From NCBI GenBank assembly GCA_025464975.1, contig JAODMT010000024.1:574634-638633 (forward strand): DNA of 64,000 nucleotides. The letters run 5' to 3'. This document shows positions 17,829 to 28,176 of this stretch, piece after piece (position 1 is the stretch's first letter; every line of letters starts with the position of its first letter). The notes beneath the pieces were generated by a model that was given only the letters and a program-made list of their open reading frames with translations, was not told the DNA's origin and did not search any database. Source of the stretch: Microbacteriaceae bacterium (GTDB taxonomy: Bacteria > Actinomycetota > Actinomycetes > Actinomycetales > Microbacteriaceae). Position numbers and translations under genes: made by a program.

Positions 17829-19247
17829 ATGCCCGATCCTATCGATCTCTCACCATTCATCAAGGCCTACGACGTGCGGGGCCTCGTCGGCTCGCAGCTG
17901 ACCACCGAGGTGGTCACCGCCCTCGGTGCCGCGTTCGTCGATGAAATCGACGGGGCCGGCGCAGACATAGTCGTCGGGCACGACATGCGAGACTCGTCGC
18001 CGGAATTTGCCTCCGCCTTCGCCAGGGGGGCGCAGGCGCGGGGAGGGAACGTGCTCTCCATCGGGCTGTGTTCCACCGACGAGACCTACTTCGCCTCCGG
18101 CCACCTGCACGCGCCGGCCGCGATGTTCACCGCGAGCCACAACCCGGCGACGTACAACGGCATCAAGTTCAGCCGCGCCGGCGCCCAGGGAATCAGCTTC
18201 GACACGGGTCTGAAGTCGATCCGGGATCGCGCTCAGGCCTATCTGTCCACCGGGGTCCCGGATGTCGCGGCGGTAGGCAGCTTCCGATCGATCGACCTTC
18301 TCGCCGAATACGCCGCGTACCTCCGATCCCTCGTCGACCTCTCGGGCATCCGCCCCATCCGCGTCGTCGTCGACGCCGGAAACGGGATGGGTGGACTCAC
18401 CGTGCCGGCCGTGCTCGGCACCGCTGCCGGACTGCCCGAACTGCCGATCGAGATCATTCCGCTGTACTTCGATCTCGACGGCACGTTTCCCAATCACGAG
18501 GCGAACCCGCTCGACCCGAAGAACATCGTCGATCTGCAGAAGGCCGTTATCGAGCACGGGGCCGACCTCGGGCTGGCATTCGACGGTGACGCCGACCGTT
18601 GCTTCGTGGTCGACGAGAAGGGCGATGCGGTGACGCCGTCCGCCGTCGCCGCGGTCGTCGCCCTTCGCGAGATCACCCGGGTGCGCGCCTACCAGCCGGA
18701 CGGCGACATCTTTGTCATCCACAACCTCATCACCTCGCTGGTCGTGCCCGAGACGATCGAGGGCGCGGGAGCGGTGCCGGTGCGCACCAAGGTCGGGCAC
18801 TCGCTGATCAAAGACCAGATGGCGATCACCGGCGCGATCTTCGGCGGTGAACACTCCGCGCACTACTACTTCCGCGACTTCTGGGGTGCGGACAACGGGA
18901 TGCTCGCCGCGATGCACTTTCTCGCGGAGTTCGGCTCGCAGTCGGGACCGGTATCGGCGATCTCCGCCCGGTACACCCCGTACTCGCTCAGCGGCGAGAT
19001 CAACTCCGTCGTCACCGATGTTCCCGCCGCGTACGACCGGATCGTGCAGGAATACACCGGCACTGCCGAGTTTGACGAGCTCGACGGCCTGACCGTGACC
19101 GGAACTGTCGGCCAGGATGAGCCATTCTGGTGGTTCAACGTTCGCCCGTCGAACACGGAACCGCTACTGCGGCTCAATGTGGAGGCCGGCACGCCGACCG
19201 CCATGGCTCGCGTTCGGGATGCGGTGCTCGCGCTCATCCGATCGTAA
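17829..19247 (+). CDS. manB: phosphomannomutase/phosphoglucomutase
   Basis: 472 residues of the alpha-D-phosphohexomutase superfamily, converting mannose-6-phosphate to mannose-1-phosphate for GDP-mannose. All four active-site loops are intact. These are the phosphoserine loop [11 protein letters not shown] (about residue 100), the Mg loop DGDADR (about 255), the sugar loop GGEHSAHYY (about 340) and the phosphate loop [10 protein letters not shown] (about 440). It follows DUF3499 closely and precedes ahcY by 29 bases. The tobH-like gene that sits between manB and manA in mycobacteria is absent, and manA is 8 kb away. Confidence 0.95.
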   Translation: MPDPIDLSPFIKAYDVRGLVGSQLTTEVVTALGAAFVDEIDGAGADIVVGHDMRDSSPEFASAFARGAQARGGNVLSIGLCSTDETYFASGHLHAPAAMFTASHNPATYNGIKFSRAGAQGISFDTGLKSIRDRAQAYLSTGVPDVAAVGSFRSIDLLAEYAAYLRSLVDLSGIRPIRVVVDAGNGMGGLTVPAVLGTAAGLPELPIEIIPLYFDLDGTFPNHEANPLDPKNIVDLQKAVIEHGADLGLAFDGDADRCFVVDEKGDAVTPSAVAAVVALREITRVRAYQPDGDIFVIHNLITSLVVPETIEGAGAVPVRTKVGHSLIKDQMAITGAIFGGEHSAHYYFRDFWGADNGMLAAMHFLAEFGSQSGPVSAISARYTPYSLSGEINSVVTDVPAAYDRIVQEYTGTAEFDELDGLTVTGTVGQDEPFWWFNVRPSNTEPLLRLNVEAGTPTAMARVRDAVLALIRS

Positions 19248-19276
19248 GCGCCCCCGCGGCTTGTACCCTTGGTGTT

Positions 19277-20737
<1,461 letters not shown>

Positions 20738-20896
20738 ACCGCAGTCGGCGGGGTGCGCTGCAGCCCGCCGATCCGGCCCGGTAGTGCGCCCGAAGCCGCG
20801 CGGACGACCCCGAAACTGGGGTGCGGCAGCCTCTTGTTTCGCGCCTCCCCAACCCTAGACTGAGCAAAAGTCATTTGGGGGACAAGGGGTAACGCG

Positions 20897-22051
20897 GTGA
20901 CTATGCTCAACGCAGAGGCGCTCGCCGTCGACGTGGTCCGGTTCTCCCAGCCGTACCGCAGCCCAGACGAACTGGCCAACGTGCACTCCGTTCTCGCCTC
21001 CGGTCACGCCCACGGCGACGGCTCGTTCACCGCCAAAGCCGCCGGTCGGCTTCGCGCGATCACGACCTCGCCACACGTGTTGCTCACCACCTCCGCCACC
21101 CACGCCCTCGAAATGGCAAGCTCACTCCTCGGTATCGGTGTGGGCGACGAGGTAATTCTGCCGAGCTACACCTTCCCGTCCGCCGCGAACGCCGTGGCGA
21201 GAACCGGCGCGACCTGCGTTTTCGTCGACATCGACCCCGCGACCGGAAACCTGGATCCCGATCAGGTCGAGGAAGCCGTCGGCCCGCGCACCAAGGCCAT
21301 CTCGATCATGAACTACGGCGGGGTGCCGGTCGACATCGCGGCGATCACCGCGATCGCCCTCAAAGCCGCGCTCCCGATCATCGAGGACAACGCGCACGGG
21401 CTCGGCGTCGACAGCGGAATGGGCCAACTGGGAACCATCGGCGTTCTCGGTGTGCAGAGCTTCCACGACACCAAGAACGTGCACAGCGGCGAGGGGGGAG
21501 CGCTGCTCGTCAACGATCCCGCGCTTCTCGAGCGGGCCGAGATAATGCGGGAAAAGGGCACCAACAGGTCGCAATACCTCCGTGGTCAGATCGACAAGTA
21601 CCGGTGGGTCGACTGGGGATCCAGCTACCTGCTCAGCGAGATCAACGCGGCAGTGCTCGACTCGCAATTGGCCTCCTTCGACGAAATCCAACGGCTTCGC
21701 CTTTCGGTGTGGGACCGTTACGCCCTCGAACTCGACGACTGGGCCGATCACGCGGGAGTCCGACTGATGGCGCCGCCCCGTGGCATCCATGCCGCGCATC
21801 TCTTCTATCTTGTGATGCCGGACTGGGCCAGCCAGTCGAGAATGATCGATCACCTCAAGCAGGACGGAATCGTGTCGGCCTTCCACTACGTCCCACTGCA
21901 CTCCAGCCCGGCCGGGCGGCGCTATGGGCGGGTGCTGCGTTCGCTCAACGCCTGCGAAGACTTCTCGCGCCGGATCGTGCGGTTGCCGCTCTGGGCGGGC
22001 ATGTCGGAAGACCAGGTCACCCGGGTCATCGGTGCGGTACAGGCCTTTTAA
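20897..22051 (+). CDS. DegT/DnrJ/EryC1 sugar transaminase, WecE (RffA)-like
   Basis: A 384-residue PLP enzyme of the sugar aminotransferase family. SFHDTKNVHSGEGGAL contains the Schiff-base lysine (about residue 193). REKGTNRSQYLRGQIDKYRWVDWGSSYLLSEI is the strong signature of dTDP-4-amino-4,6-dideoxygalactose transaminase (WecE), which converts dTDP-4-keto-6-deoxyglucose to dTDP-fucosamine. The GTG at 20897 has AAGGGG seven bases upstream. It is the first gene of the glycosyltransferase cluster and suggests that the surface glycan contains a 4-amino-6-deoxy sugar. No rmlA/rmlB-type genes are in the window, so the nucleotide-sugar precursor must come from elsewhere. Confidence 0.85.
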   Translation: MTMLNAEALAVDVVRFSQPYRSPDELANVHSVLASGHAHGDGSFTAKAAGRLRAITTSPHVLLTTSATHALEMASSLLGIGVGDEVILPSYTFPSAANAVARTGATCVFVDIDPATGNLDPDQVEEAVGPRTKAISIMNYGGVPVDIAAITAIALKAALPIIEDNAHGLGVDSGMGQLGTIGVLGVQSFHDTKNVHSGEGGALLVNDPALLERAEIMREKGTNRSQYLRGQIDKYRWVDWGSSYLLSEINAAVLDSQLASFDEIQRLRLSVWDRYALELDDWADHAGVRLMAPPRGIHAAHLFYLVMPDWASQSRMIDHLKQDGIVSAFHYVPLHSSPAGRRYGRVLRSLNACEDFSRRIVRLPLWAGMSEDQVTRVIGAVQAF

Positions 22052-22102
22052 TCTTCTGTAGGGTCTATCTGTGATCGATAGCACCGGACCGGACGTCAAA
22101 GC

Positions 22103-23344
22103 ATGAGCGCTGTTGGGCGGGCGATCTCCCTCGTGAAGACGGAGGGGGTGCGGTCGACCGCGTGGCGGACCGCCAAATATCTCTCCAACCGGTTCAGCCC
22201 ATTCGTGGTGACTCCGCTGTCAACCGTCTACACCGACGACGTGATCGCCGTGGACTGGACCAAGCCGAGAAACTTCAACGCGGAGCCAATGCCGGGCCGC
22301 GACGGCAAGTATCGGATCGCCTGGATCATCAGCCCGCCGAGCCGCACGAGCGGCGGCCACCAGAACGCGTTCCGGTTCATGAGCTTTCTCGAGGCCGCCG
22401 GCCACGAACTCACCGTCTACCTCTATTCGCCGGGCAAGTACCCGGTGGTTAACGTCGCGGAGATCCGCGCGATGATGCACGGCATGAGCGGCTTCCCCGA
22501 TCTCGTCGGCGAGATGAAGGTGTACGACCCGACCGAGGGATTCGCCGCCGGATACGATGCCATCTTCGCCTCCGACTGGGAGGCGACCTACGCCGCCTAC
22601 CGGTACGAGGGGAACGCCAAGCGCCTGTACTTCGCCCAGGACTTCGAACCGTATTTTTTCGCCCAGGGCAGCGACTACGTCCTCGCCGAGAACTCGTACC
22701 GGCTCGGTTTCCACGGCATCGCCGCCGGTCAGTGGCTCGGCAATAAGCTGCGCACCGAGTACGGCATGTCCTGCGATGCCTTCGATTTCGCCGCCGACAC
22801 CAGCCACTACAAGTACACCAACACCAGTCCCCGCACGGAGATTCTGTTCTACGTGCGGCCGCCCACGCCCCGCCGCGCGACCGAGCTTGGGCTACTCGCG
22901 CTCACTGAGGTCAGCCGGCTTCGCCCGGACATCACGATCAACCTGGTCGGTTGGGACATGTCCGGCTACGACGTGCCCTTTGCGCACGTGAATCACAAGG
23001 CCGTGGACATCGCCCAGCTCGGCGCCATCTACAACCGGTGCGCGGCAGGACTCGTGCTTTCACTGACCAACATGTCGCTTCTGCCGATGGAGATCATGGC
23101 GAGCGGTGTCGTGCCGGTGGTCAACGACGCGCCGAACACCCGCGGGGTGTTCGACAGCCCGTTCATCGAATACGTGCCGATGTCGCCAAAGGCGATCGCC
23201 GAACGGCTGATCTCAATTGTCGACCGACCGGATGGAGTGGAGCACGGCGCCGCCATCGCGCAAGCCGTGGACTCAACCGACTGGTCAGATCCCGCCGAGA
23301 CCTTCATCCGGGACTTTGAGAAGGCAATGCGAACGGCACTGTAG
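22103..23344 (+). CDS. glycosyltransferase, WsaF/GT4-like (rhamnosyltransferase type)
   Basis: 413 residues. The N-terminal domain includes YRIAWIISPPSRTSGGHQNAFRFMSFLEAAGHELTVYLY, a glycine-rich acceptor loop. The C-terminal GT-B domain includes EILFYVRPPTPRRATELG, DITINLVGWD and GLVLSLTNMSLLPMEIMASGVVPVVND. The last matches the nucleotide-sugar region of GT4 enzymes, with Glu in PMEIMA. The pattern is closest to WsaF-like beta-1,2-rhamnosyltransferases of S-layer glycan synthesis; donor specificity is inferred. The stop TAG shares one base with the GTG start of the next gene, so the two are coupled. Confidence 0.83.
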   Translation: MSAVGRAISLVKTEGVRSTAWRTAKYLSNRFSPFVVTPLSTVYTDDVIAVDWTKPRNFNAEPMPGRDGKYRIAWIISPPSRTSGGHQNAFRFMSFLEAAGHELTVYLYSPGKYPVVNVAEIRAMMHGMSGFPDLVGEMKVYDPTEGFAAGYDAIFASDWEATYAAYRYEGNAKRLYFAQDFEPYFFAQGSDYVLAENSYRLGFHGIAAGQWLGNKLRTEYGMSCDAFDFAADTSHYKYTNTSPRTEILFYVRPPTPRRATELGLLALTEVSRLRPDITINLVGWDMSGYDVPFAHVNHKAVDIAQLGAIYNRCAAGLVLSLTNMSLLPMEIMASGVVPVVNDAPNTRGVFDSPFIEYVPMSPKAIAERLISIVDRPDGVEHGAAIAQAVDSTDWSDPAETFIRDFEKAMRTAL

Positions 23345-24357
23345 TGAGCGACTCCTCTTCGGATGCCCCAAGGGAGCAATCCTCCCTCGACGCCACGGTG
23401 ATCATCCCGACCCTGAACGGCGAGCGATATCTTGAGCGCCTGCTCCGGATGCTCGAACTACAGGATTTCGACGGAGGCGCCGAGGTGCTCGTCATCGACT
23501 CCGGATCCACCGACCGGACGCTGGAGATCGTCCGCGCGCATCCCGCGGTTCGGCTCGTGGAGATTCCCAACGGCGAGTTCGGGCATGGGAGAACGCGCAA
23601 CCTGGCCGCCCGACTCGCGCGCGGTCGGGTGCTCGCCTATCTGACCCAGGACGCGATCCCGCTGACGACGGGCTGGCTGCGGGAGATCGTCGCTCCGCTC
23701 GCCGTGCCCGAGGTCGTCGCCGTGCTCGGAAAGCAGGAGGCGCGTCCGGACTGTTTTCCGCTTCAGAAGTATGAGATCCGCACGGTGTTCGGCCGGTTCG
23801 GTGACGAGCTTGCCCTGTACGAGCGGGGCGACAGCGAGCCGACCGAAGCCGAGATGGACCTCCTGGCGTTCTACTCCGACGTGAACTCCGCCACCCGGCG
23901 TGACTTCTTGCTCGACGTCATCCCGTATCAGGACCTTCGATACTCCGAGGACATGGCCTTTGGTCGGGACATCATCGAGGCCGGATACCGTCGGGCCTAC
24001 GTGCCGGCCGCGACCGTCGAACACTCGAATGACCTGACCCTTCGGGAGTACGGCAAGCGCATCTTCGACGAGACCCTCGCGGTTCGGCGCCTTGGCGGGC
24101 AGCCCACCGTCTTCGGTCTCGTCGAACAGGTGCTGAGGGCCGGTTACGGCATTCTTCGGGACTCGGTGCAGATCGTTCGCGACCCGGACTACGACCTGGG
24201 GTCAAAACTGCGCTGGCTCGTGGTCAACCCGCTCTTTCACTTCTCCAAGTGGCGCAATTATCGTCGGGCGCAGCGGGTCAACCTCGATGATCGACGGACG
24301 ATCGAGGCGCATTCGCTCGAACATGAGCGGATGCGAGACGTGAGACCGGAAGGCTAG
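23344..24357 (+). CDS. GT2-family glycosyltransferase (rhamnosyltransferase-like)
   Basis: 337 residues, GT-A fold. DATVIIPTLNGERYLERLL gives the nucleotide-binding strand, VLVIDSGSTDRTLEI the uracil/thymine-binding Asp, and GHGRTRNLAARLARGRVLAYLTQDAIPL the donor loop. QDAIP is in the DXD position (about residue 105). YSEDMAFGRDIIEAGY is the ED catalytic-base motif. The C-terminal amphipathic part (about 250-337) may attach to the membrane. The GTG start overlaps the upstream stop by one base. The gene converges on the next glycosyltransferase with an 11-base gap. Confidence 0.87.
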   Translation: MSDSSSDAPREQSSLDATVIIPTLNGERYLERLLRMLELQDFDGGAEVLVIDSGSTDRTLEIVRAHPAVRLVEIPNGEFGHGRTRNLAARLARGRVLAYLTQDAIPLTTGWLREIVAPLAVPEVVAVLGKQEARPDCFPLQKYEIRTVFGRFGDELALYERGDSEPTEAEMDLLAFYSDVNSATRRDFLLDVIPYQDLRYSEDMAFGRDIIEAGYRRAYVPAATVEHSNDLTLREYGKRIFDETLAVRRLGGQPTVFGLVEQVLRAGYGILRDSVQIVRDPDYDLGSKLRWLVVNPLFHFSKWRNYRRAQRVNLDDRRTIEAHSLEHERMRDVRPEG

Positions 24358-24368
24358 CGAGCGGCCGG

Positions 24369-25304
24369 TCAGGACAGCACTCGGCGAAGCCCCGGACTGA
24401 GCGGACCGCGCCGACGCACCAGCCCGTGAACCGCGCCGATCAGCGTCGCCAGCAGCTGCTTTCCCCGCCTCGGGCCCGCGACGATGGTCGTGTAGGCCGG
24501 CCGGAGCTCCCGGCGAATCGCCGAAAGCGCCCAGCGCGGACGGATGCGGGCGTAGCGGAGCACGAGGTCCACGTTGTTGCGGGTGATGAAATATCGGCGC
24601 GTCGGCCCGTGGTATTCGTAGGTCTCGATCTCGCCCGTGGTCTTGTCGCGCACCGATACCCCGAATGGACGAAGCGGCACCTGTTCGCCGAGGGAATGGA
24701 TGATGTCGGTGCCCGGCCCGACGGCGATCCGGTACCCGTGCCTGGCGATCCGCAGACAGTATTCGGTGTCAACACAGTCGATGAACAGTCTCTCGTCGAA
24801 CAGACCGCACTCGGCGAACACCTCGGCGCGGATCAGGAATCCGGACTGGATGGCCTCCCGCACCAGGCCGAGACCCTCCTCCGTGTAGTGCTCCGGGATG
24901 GAGGGTTGGCCGTTGACCCGGTCGGTGCAGACGATGCCGAGCCGGGTGGCCGGACTCGCGATGACGAACGCGGTGAGGCAATCCGACACGTAATGGTGGG
25001 GGAGCACCGTGTCCTGGTCGATGGTGAGCACGAAGCGAGCCCCCCGCTCGAGAGCGATCCCGATGCCGGTGTTGAGCGCCGCAGCGATCCCGCCGTTGAC
25101 CGATCGACGCACGACTTCGTAGCCCGCCCGTTCCACTTGCGCGAGGATCCCGGCGGATTCTTCTGGGCTCGCGTCATCAACCACGATGATCGCGTCGACC
25201 TGGGGCGAGAGTGCCGCGAGCCCATCCAGCAAGCCGTAATCCGCGCGGAAGGTGGGAACGATCGCGATGACCCCGGTGTCGCCGTTCGGCTGCGTATCTG
25301 GCAC
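24369..25304 (-). CDS. GT2-family glycosyltransferase (rhamnosyltransferase-like)
   Basis: 311 residues, the only minus-strand member of the cluster. VIAIVPTFRADYGLLDGL, IIVVDDASPEES and NGGIAAALNTGIGIALERGARFVLTIDQDT (QD in the metal position, about residue 95) match GT2 rhamnosyltransferases such as RfbF/RgpB-like enzymes. ECGLFDERLFIDCVDTEYCLR provides the catalytic Asp/Glu (VDTEY). The start is a GTG at 25304. It faces the plus-strand genes at 25390 with 85 bases between, so it must be transcribed from its own promoter in that gap. Confidence 0.86.
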   Translation of the reverse strand: MPDTQPNGDTGVIAIVPTFRADYGLLDGLAALSPQVDAIIVVDDASPEESAGILAQVERAGYEVVRRSVNGGIAAALNTGIGIALERGARFVLTIDQDTVLPHHYVSDCLTAFVIASPATRLGIVCTDRVNGQPSIPEHYTEEGLGLVREAIQSGFLIRAEVFAECGLFDERLFIDCVDTEYCLRIARHGYRIAVGPGTDIIHSLGEQVPLRPFGVSVRDKTTGEIETYEYHGPTRRYFITRNNVDLVLRYARIRPRWALSAIRRELRPAYTTIVAGPRRGKQLLATLIGAVHGLVRRRGPLSPGLRRVLS

Positions 25305-25389
25305 ACCCCATTATCGAGGCCTCACGGAGTGGCGCCAACCGGGCGTTACAGTGGGGGCGGCGAATCAACGAGGGAAGAAGCGGGGCACT

Positions 25390-25731
25390 GTGACCGAACA
25401 GAACGGTGGGGTATCACCGGCGGCGCAACCGAACTCGGAGTCGGCGCACCAGCCGGGCGCCTCCGGCTGGACCGGACCCGAGGACCAGACGGTCGTGTCC
25501 GGTCGCTCGCTTTCCCTCGAGAGCCAGCTGGAGCTGGTCAACCGGGTGAAGAGCCTCGAGGCGGAACTCGCGCAGGTCACGCTGACTCGGCAACTCACTC
25601 CGACCGAACAGTTGAGCGCCGAACAGCAGCTTCTCGCGCTGCGTCAATCCCTGCCCTGGCGGGTGGGTCGCGTGGTGACTATCCCGGTGCGGGTCATCCA
25701 GCGGGCCATCCGTCGCCCCCGCGGTCGATGA
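25390..25731 (+). CDS. small coiled-coil protein coupled to a glycosyltransferase
   Basis: 113 residues. The N-terminal ~45 are Gly/Ser/Pro/Gln-rich and probably unstructured. A short coiled coil follows (SLESQLELVNRVKSLEAELAQVTL, about residues 45-70). The C-terminus is basic (PWRVGRVVTIPVRVIQRAIRRPRGR) and could bind membranes electrostatically. The GTG at 25390 follows GGGAAGAAGCGGGG. The TGA overlaps the ATG of the next gene (ATGA), so it is probably translated together with the glycosyltransferase and may be an adaptor or chain-length factor. No family recognised. Confidence 0.7.
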   Translation: MTEQNGGVSPAAQPNSESAHQPGASGWTGPEDQTVVSGRSLSLESQLELVNRVKSLEAELAQVTLTRQLTPTEQLSAEQQLLALRQSLPWRVGRVVTIPVRVIQRAIRRPRGR

Positions 25732-25802
25732 GTCACGAGCCGATGCGTCAGGAACCGATGCGTCAGGAACCGATGCGTCACGAACCGATGCGTCACGAAC
25801 CG
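25728..25802 (+). repeat. five 15-bp tandem repeats at the start of a glycosyltransferase gene
   Basis: Five head-to-tail 15-base units (ATGAGTCACGAGCCG, then two ATGCGTCAGGAACCG, two ATGCGTCACGAACCG) encode MSHEP, MRQEP twice and MRHEP twice. Every unit begins with an ATG in the same frame. The copy number could therefore change without a frameshift, and each unit offers a potential start codon. Confidence 0.93.
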
Positions 25803-27296
25803 ATCGTGGCGCTCTGGATCGACGGCTCCGGGCATCCGGTTCCCGCCATCCTTGCCGCCCTCCGGTCGGCAATTCGGCAAGACCTCCCGTTTCGGGAGAT
25901 CGTCGTGCTCGCGGATGCCGCTGCCGCCGGCGACCTTGGGCTGGTAGTCAGCGAGTCCGCGCGTCCGGCGCGAGTGGTTGTCTTACCGGTCGAGGATTCC
26001 GTCGTCCTCAACGACCTGCTCGCCGACACGACGGCGACCTGGCTCGCCTGGCTTGACGCGTCGAGCGTTCTCGTCCCCGGCGCGCTCAAGATCGTGGATC
26101 CGGCACTGAGCCGATTTGACGTCGACCTGTTCTACGGCGACTCCCGTGTTGGCCCGGCCGACGCGCACACCCTCGTTCGCCGACCGGCGCTGTCGCCGAT
26201 TCGGCTGCGTTCGCAGGACTACCTCGGGGACTTCCGCGGGGCACGAATCGACGCCCTCCGGGCCTCCGGGGGGTTCCAGCCCGACACCCGCGGGGCGCAC
26301 CCGTACGACGCCACGCTTCGACTCGGGACTCGCGTGGACCGGGTGCTCGCCATCCCGGAGGTGTTGACCGAGGCGCCGATCGAACCGCGAGACGTCGTGC
26401 GCCAAGGCACGGCTCACCGTACGGTCGCTCATCTCGCGGCCGCGAAACGGCACCTGAGCGCGCTCGGCATCGAAGCGGAGCTGTCGGATGACGGCATCCG
26501 CTATCCGCTGCGTGCCACCCCGCTTGTCTCCATCATCATCCCCACGCGGGGTGGACGGGCGGTCATCGCCGGTTCCGAGCGCACTCTCGTAGTCGACGCG
26601 GTGCGGGGGATCGCCGAGCGATCGACCTACCCGTCGATCGAGTTCGTGATCGTCGCCGACGAGGTGATGCCGCAGACGGTAGTGGACGAGCTGATCGAGA
26701 TCGCGGGGAATCGCGTGCGCCTGGTGCGGTGGACGGGACCGTTCAACTTCTCGGGAAAGATCAATCGCGGTGCCGTGCACGCGCTGGGCGAGTACCTCGT
26801 GCTGCTCAACGACGACGTCGAACTGATCAGCCCGGACTGGATCGAGGTGATGCTCGGCCTTGCCCAACAGCCCGGCGTCGGGATGGTCGGCGCGCTGTTG
26901 TACTTCGAGGACGGATCGGTTCAGCACGGCGGGCACATGTACACCGCGAGCTGGGCCGGACACATCGCCTTCAAATGGGAGGCCGACCACGACGACGCGC
27001 TCGATTCGCTCAGGGTCGACCGCGAGGTCTCCGGCGTAACCGGGGCGTGCGCGATGCTGTCGGCCGACACATTCTGGAGCGTCGGCGGGTTGTCCACTGA
27101 GTATCCCGGCAACTACAACGACGTGGATCTGGCCCTGAAGATTCGGGCGACGGGTGCGAGCATCATCTGGACGCCGCACGCGCGGCTCATCCATTTCGAA
27201 TCGAAGACCCGGGTCGCGACCGTCGACACCACCGAACTCGCGTTGATTCGGCGACACTGGGGCACCAGGCTGATCGCCGACCCGTACTGGCGTTAG
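25728..27296 (+). CDS. GT2-family glycosyltransferase with repeat-bearing N-terminus
   Basis: About 522 residues. After the five pentapeptide repeats (residues 1-25) comes an extra N-terminal domain of ~235 residues (IVALWIDGSGHPVPAILAAL, VEDSVVLNDLLADTTATWLAWLD), resembling a degenerate GT-A fold. The catalytic GT2 domain follows: VSIIIPTRGGRAVI near residue 265, VLLNDDVELISPDWIE (DDV in the metal position, about 361) and VSGVTGACAMLSADTFWSVGGL. The tandem arrangement matches two-domain rhamnan/O-antigen glycosyltransferases. The ATG at 25728 overlaps the upstream stop; longer upstream readings run through the opposite-strand gene and were rejected. It is the last gene of the glycan cluster. 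Confidence 0.85.
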   Translation: MSHEPMRQEPMRQEPMRHEPMRHEPIVALWIDGSGHPVPAILAALRSAIRQDLPFREIVVLADAAAAGDLGLVVSESARPARVVVLPVEDSVVLNDLLADTTATWLAWLDASSVLVPGALKIVDPALSRFDVDLFYGDSRVGPADAHTLVRRPALSPIRLRSQDYLGDFRGARIDALRASGGFQPDTRGAHPYDATLRLGTRVDRVLAIPEVLTEAPIEPRDVVRQGTAHRTVAHLAAAKRHLSALGIEAELSDDGIRYPLRATPLVSIIIPTRGGRAVIAGSERTLVVDAVRGIAERSTYPSIEFVIVADEVMPQTVVDELIEIAGNRVRLVRWTGPFNFSGKINRGAVHALGEYLVLLNDDVELISPDWIEVMLGLAQQPGVGMVGALLYFEDGSVQHGGHMYTASWAGHIAFKWEADHDDALDSLRVDREVSGVTGACAMLSADTFWSVGGLSTEYPGNYNDVDLALKIRATGASIIWTPHARLIHFESKTRVATVDTTELALIRRHWGTRLIADPYWR

Positions 27297-27313
27297 CTGC
27301 GGACGGTCGCCTC

Positions 27314-28159
27314 TTAGCGCTCCGGGAACCCGTGTGGCACGGACTCGAGCGCGGGTCGCAGGGTCTCCAGGCGTGTGGCCTCGAGCCGAAGGGCCGCGAA
27401 CTCCCGGTCCCGACGCACCGCCGAGGCGGCGGCGAGAAACAGCTCGGCGCTCACCGGCGGGAGCGGCGAGACGAACGCGGATGCCTCGGCGGCGAGCGAG
27501 CGCGCGAGAGTGTCGCGGGCATCCGGGGTCAAGCGCGACGCCTGACGCAGGAATTGCGCGATCCGGCGGGACAGGCCGTCCGGCATGCGCGCGACATCGG
27601 CGGTGCGTGCCCACTCCTCGAGACCGACCGGCACGCCGAAGACCGGGGGAGTCGCCGAGGACACCCGTTCGTTCTGACTGTAGGTTCCCGCGAGCAGGTC
27701 GCCGACCCGCTTGGTGCGTTCGTTGAGGAGCGCCGTCATCGCCGCAATCCCACCGAGGGTGAAGAAGACCTCGAGCACGCCGGTGAGGGCGCGGATGAAC
27801 GCATGGCGGAGTCCGATTGACCCGCCGTCGTCACGCACGATCCGGGCACCGACGGCGAGCTTCCCGAGCGACTTGCCTTGCGTGATGGTTTCGACCGCCG
27901 TCGGAGCGACCACGATGCAAAAAACGAGCGACGACAGGGTGATCGCCGCGCCGCTCGCGGCATCCAGGGCGCCGTTGAACCAGGGCGAGGAGATCGCCAG
28001 AAGAATGAGGAGCCACAGGCCGAAATAGACCAGAAAATCGATGATGGCTCCGGCCGCGCGCAGCACGAAACTCGTCGGCCGGAGATCGAGGCCGACGGCC
28101 TCTCCGGTCAGGAGTTCGAGCTCGTCGTCGCTCGCGCCGATGCGCGCTTCGGAAGCCAT
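27314..28159 (-). CDS. RDD family membrane protein
   Basis: 281 residues. The N-terminal half is an RDD domain: the DLRPTSFVLRAAGAIIDFLVYF segment carries the Arg...Asp pattern, and TQGKSLGKLAVGARIVRDDG and RAFIRALTGVLEVF are classical. It has about four membrane helices. The C-terminal ~110 residues are soluble and helical, with many Arg/Ala. It is divergently arranged from the SpoIIM-like gene with 17 bases between the two starts, so they share a regulatory region. The same pair (Rv3695/Rv3694c) lies next to DUF58/MoxR in M. tuberculosis. Confidence 0.88.
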   Translation of the reverse strand: MASEARIGASDDELELLTGEAVGLDLRPTSFVLRAAGAIIDFLVYFGLWLLILLAISSPWFNGALDAASGAAITLSSLVFCIVVAPTAVETITQGKSLGKLAVGARIVRDDGGSIGLRHAFIRALTGVLEVFFTLGGIAAMTALLNERTKRVGDLLAGTYSQNERVSSATPPVFGVPVGLEEWARTADVARMPDGLSRRIAQFLRQASRLTPDARDTLARSLAAEASAFVSPLPPVSAELFLAAASAVRRDREFAALRLEATRLETLRPALESVPHGFPER

Positions 28160-28176
28160 GTCTAGTATCTAAACAG

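Noticed and set aside
24426..25727. A plus-strand continuous frame upstream of the glycosyltransferase at 25728
   Set aside because: It runs antisense over the real minus-strand glycosyltransferase and through the 113-residue gene in another frame; the GT start at 25728 is supported by the stop/start overlap.
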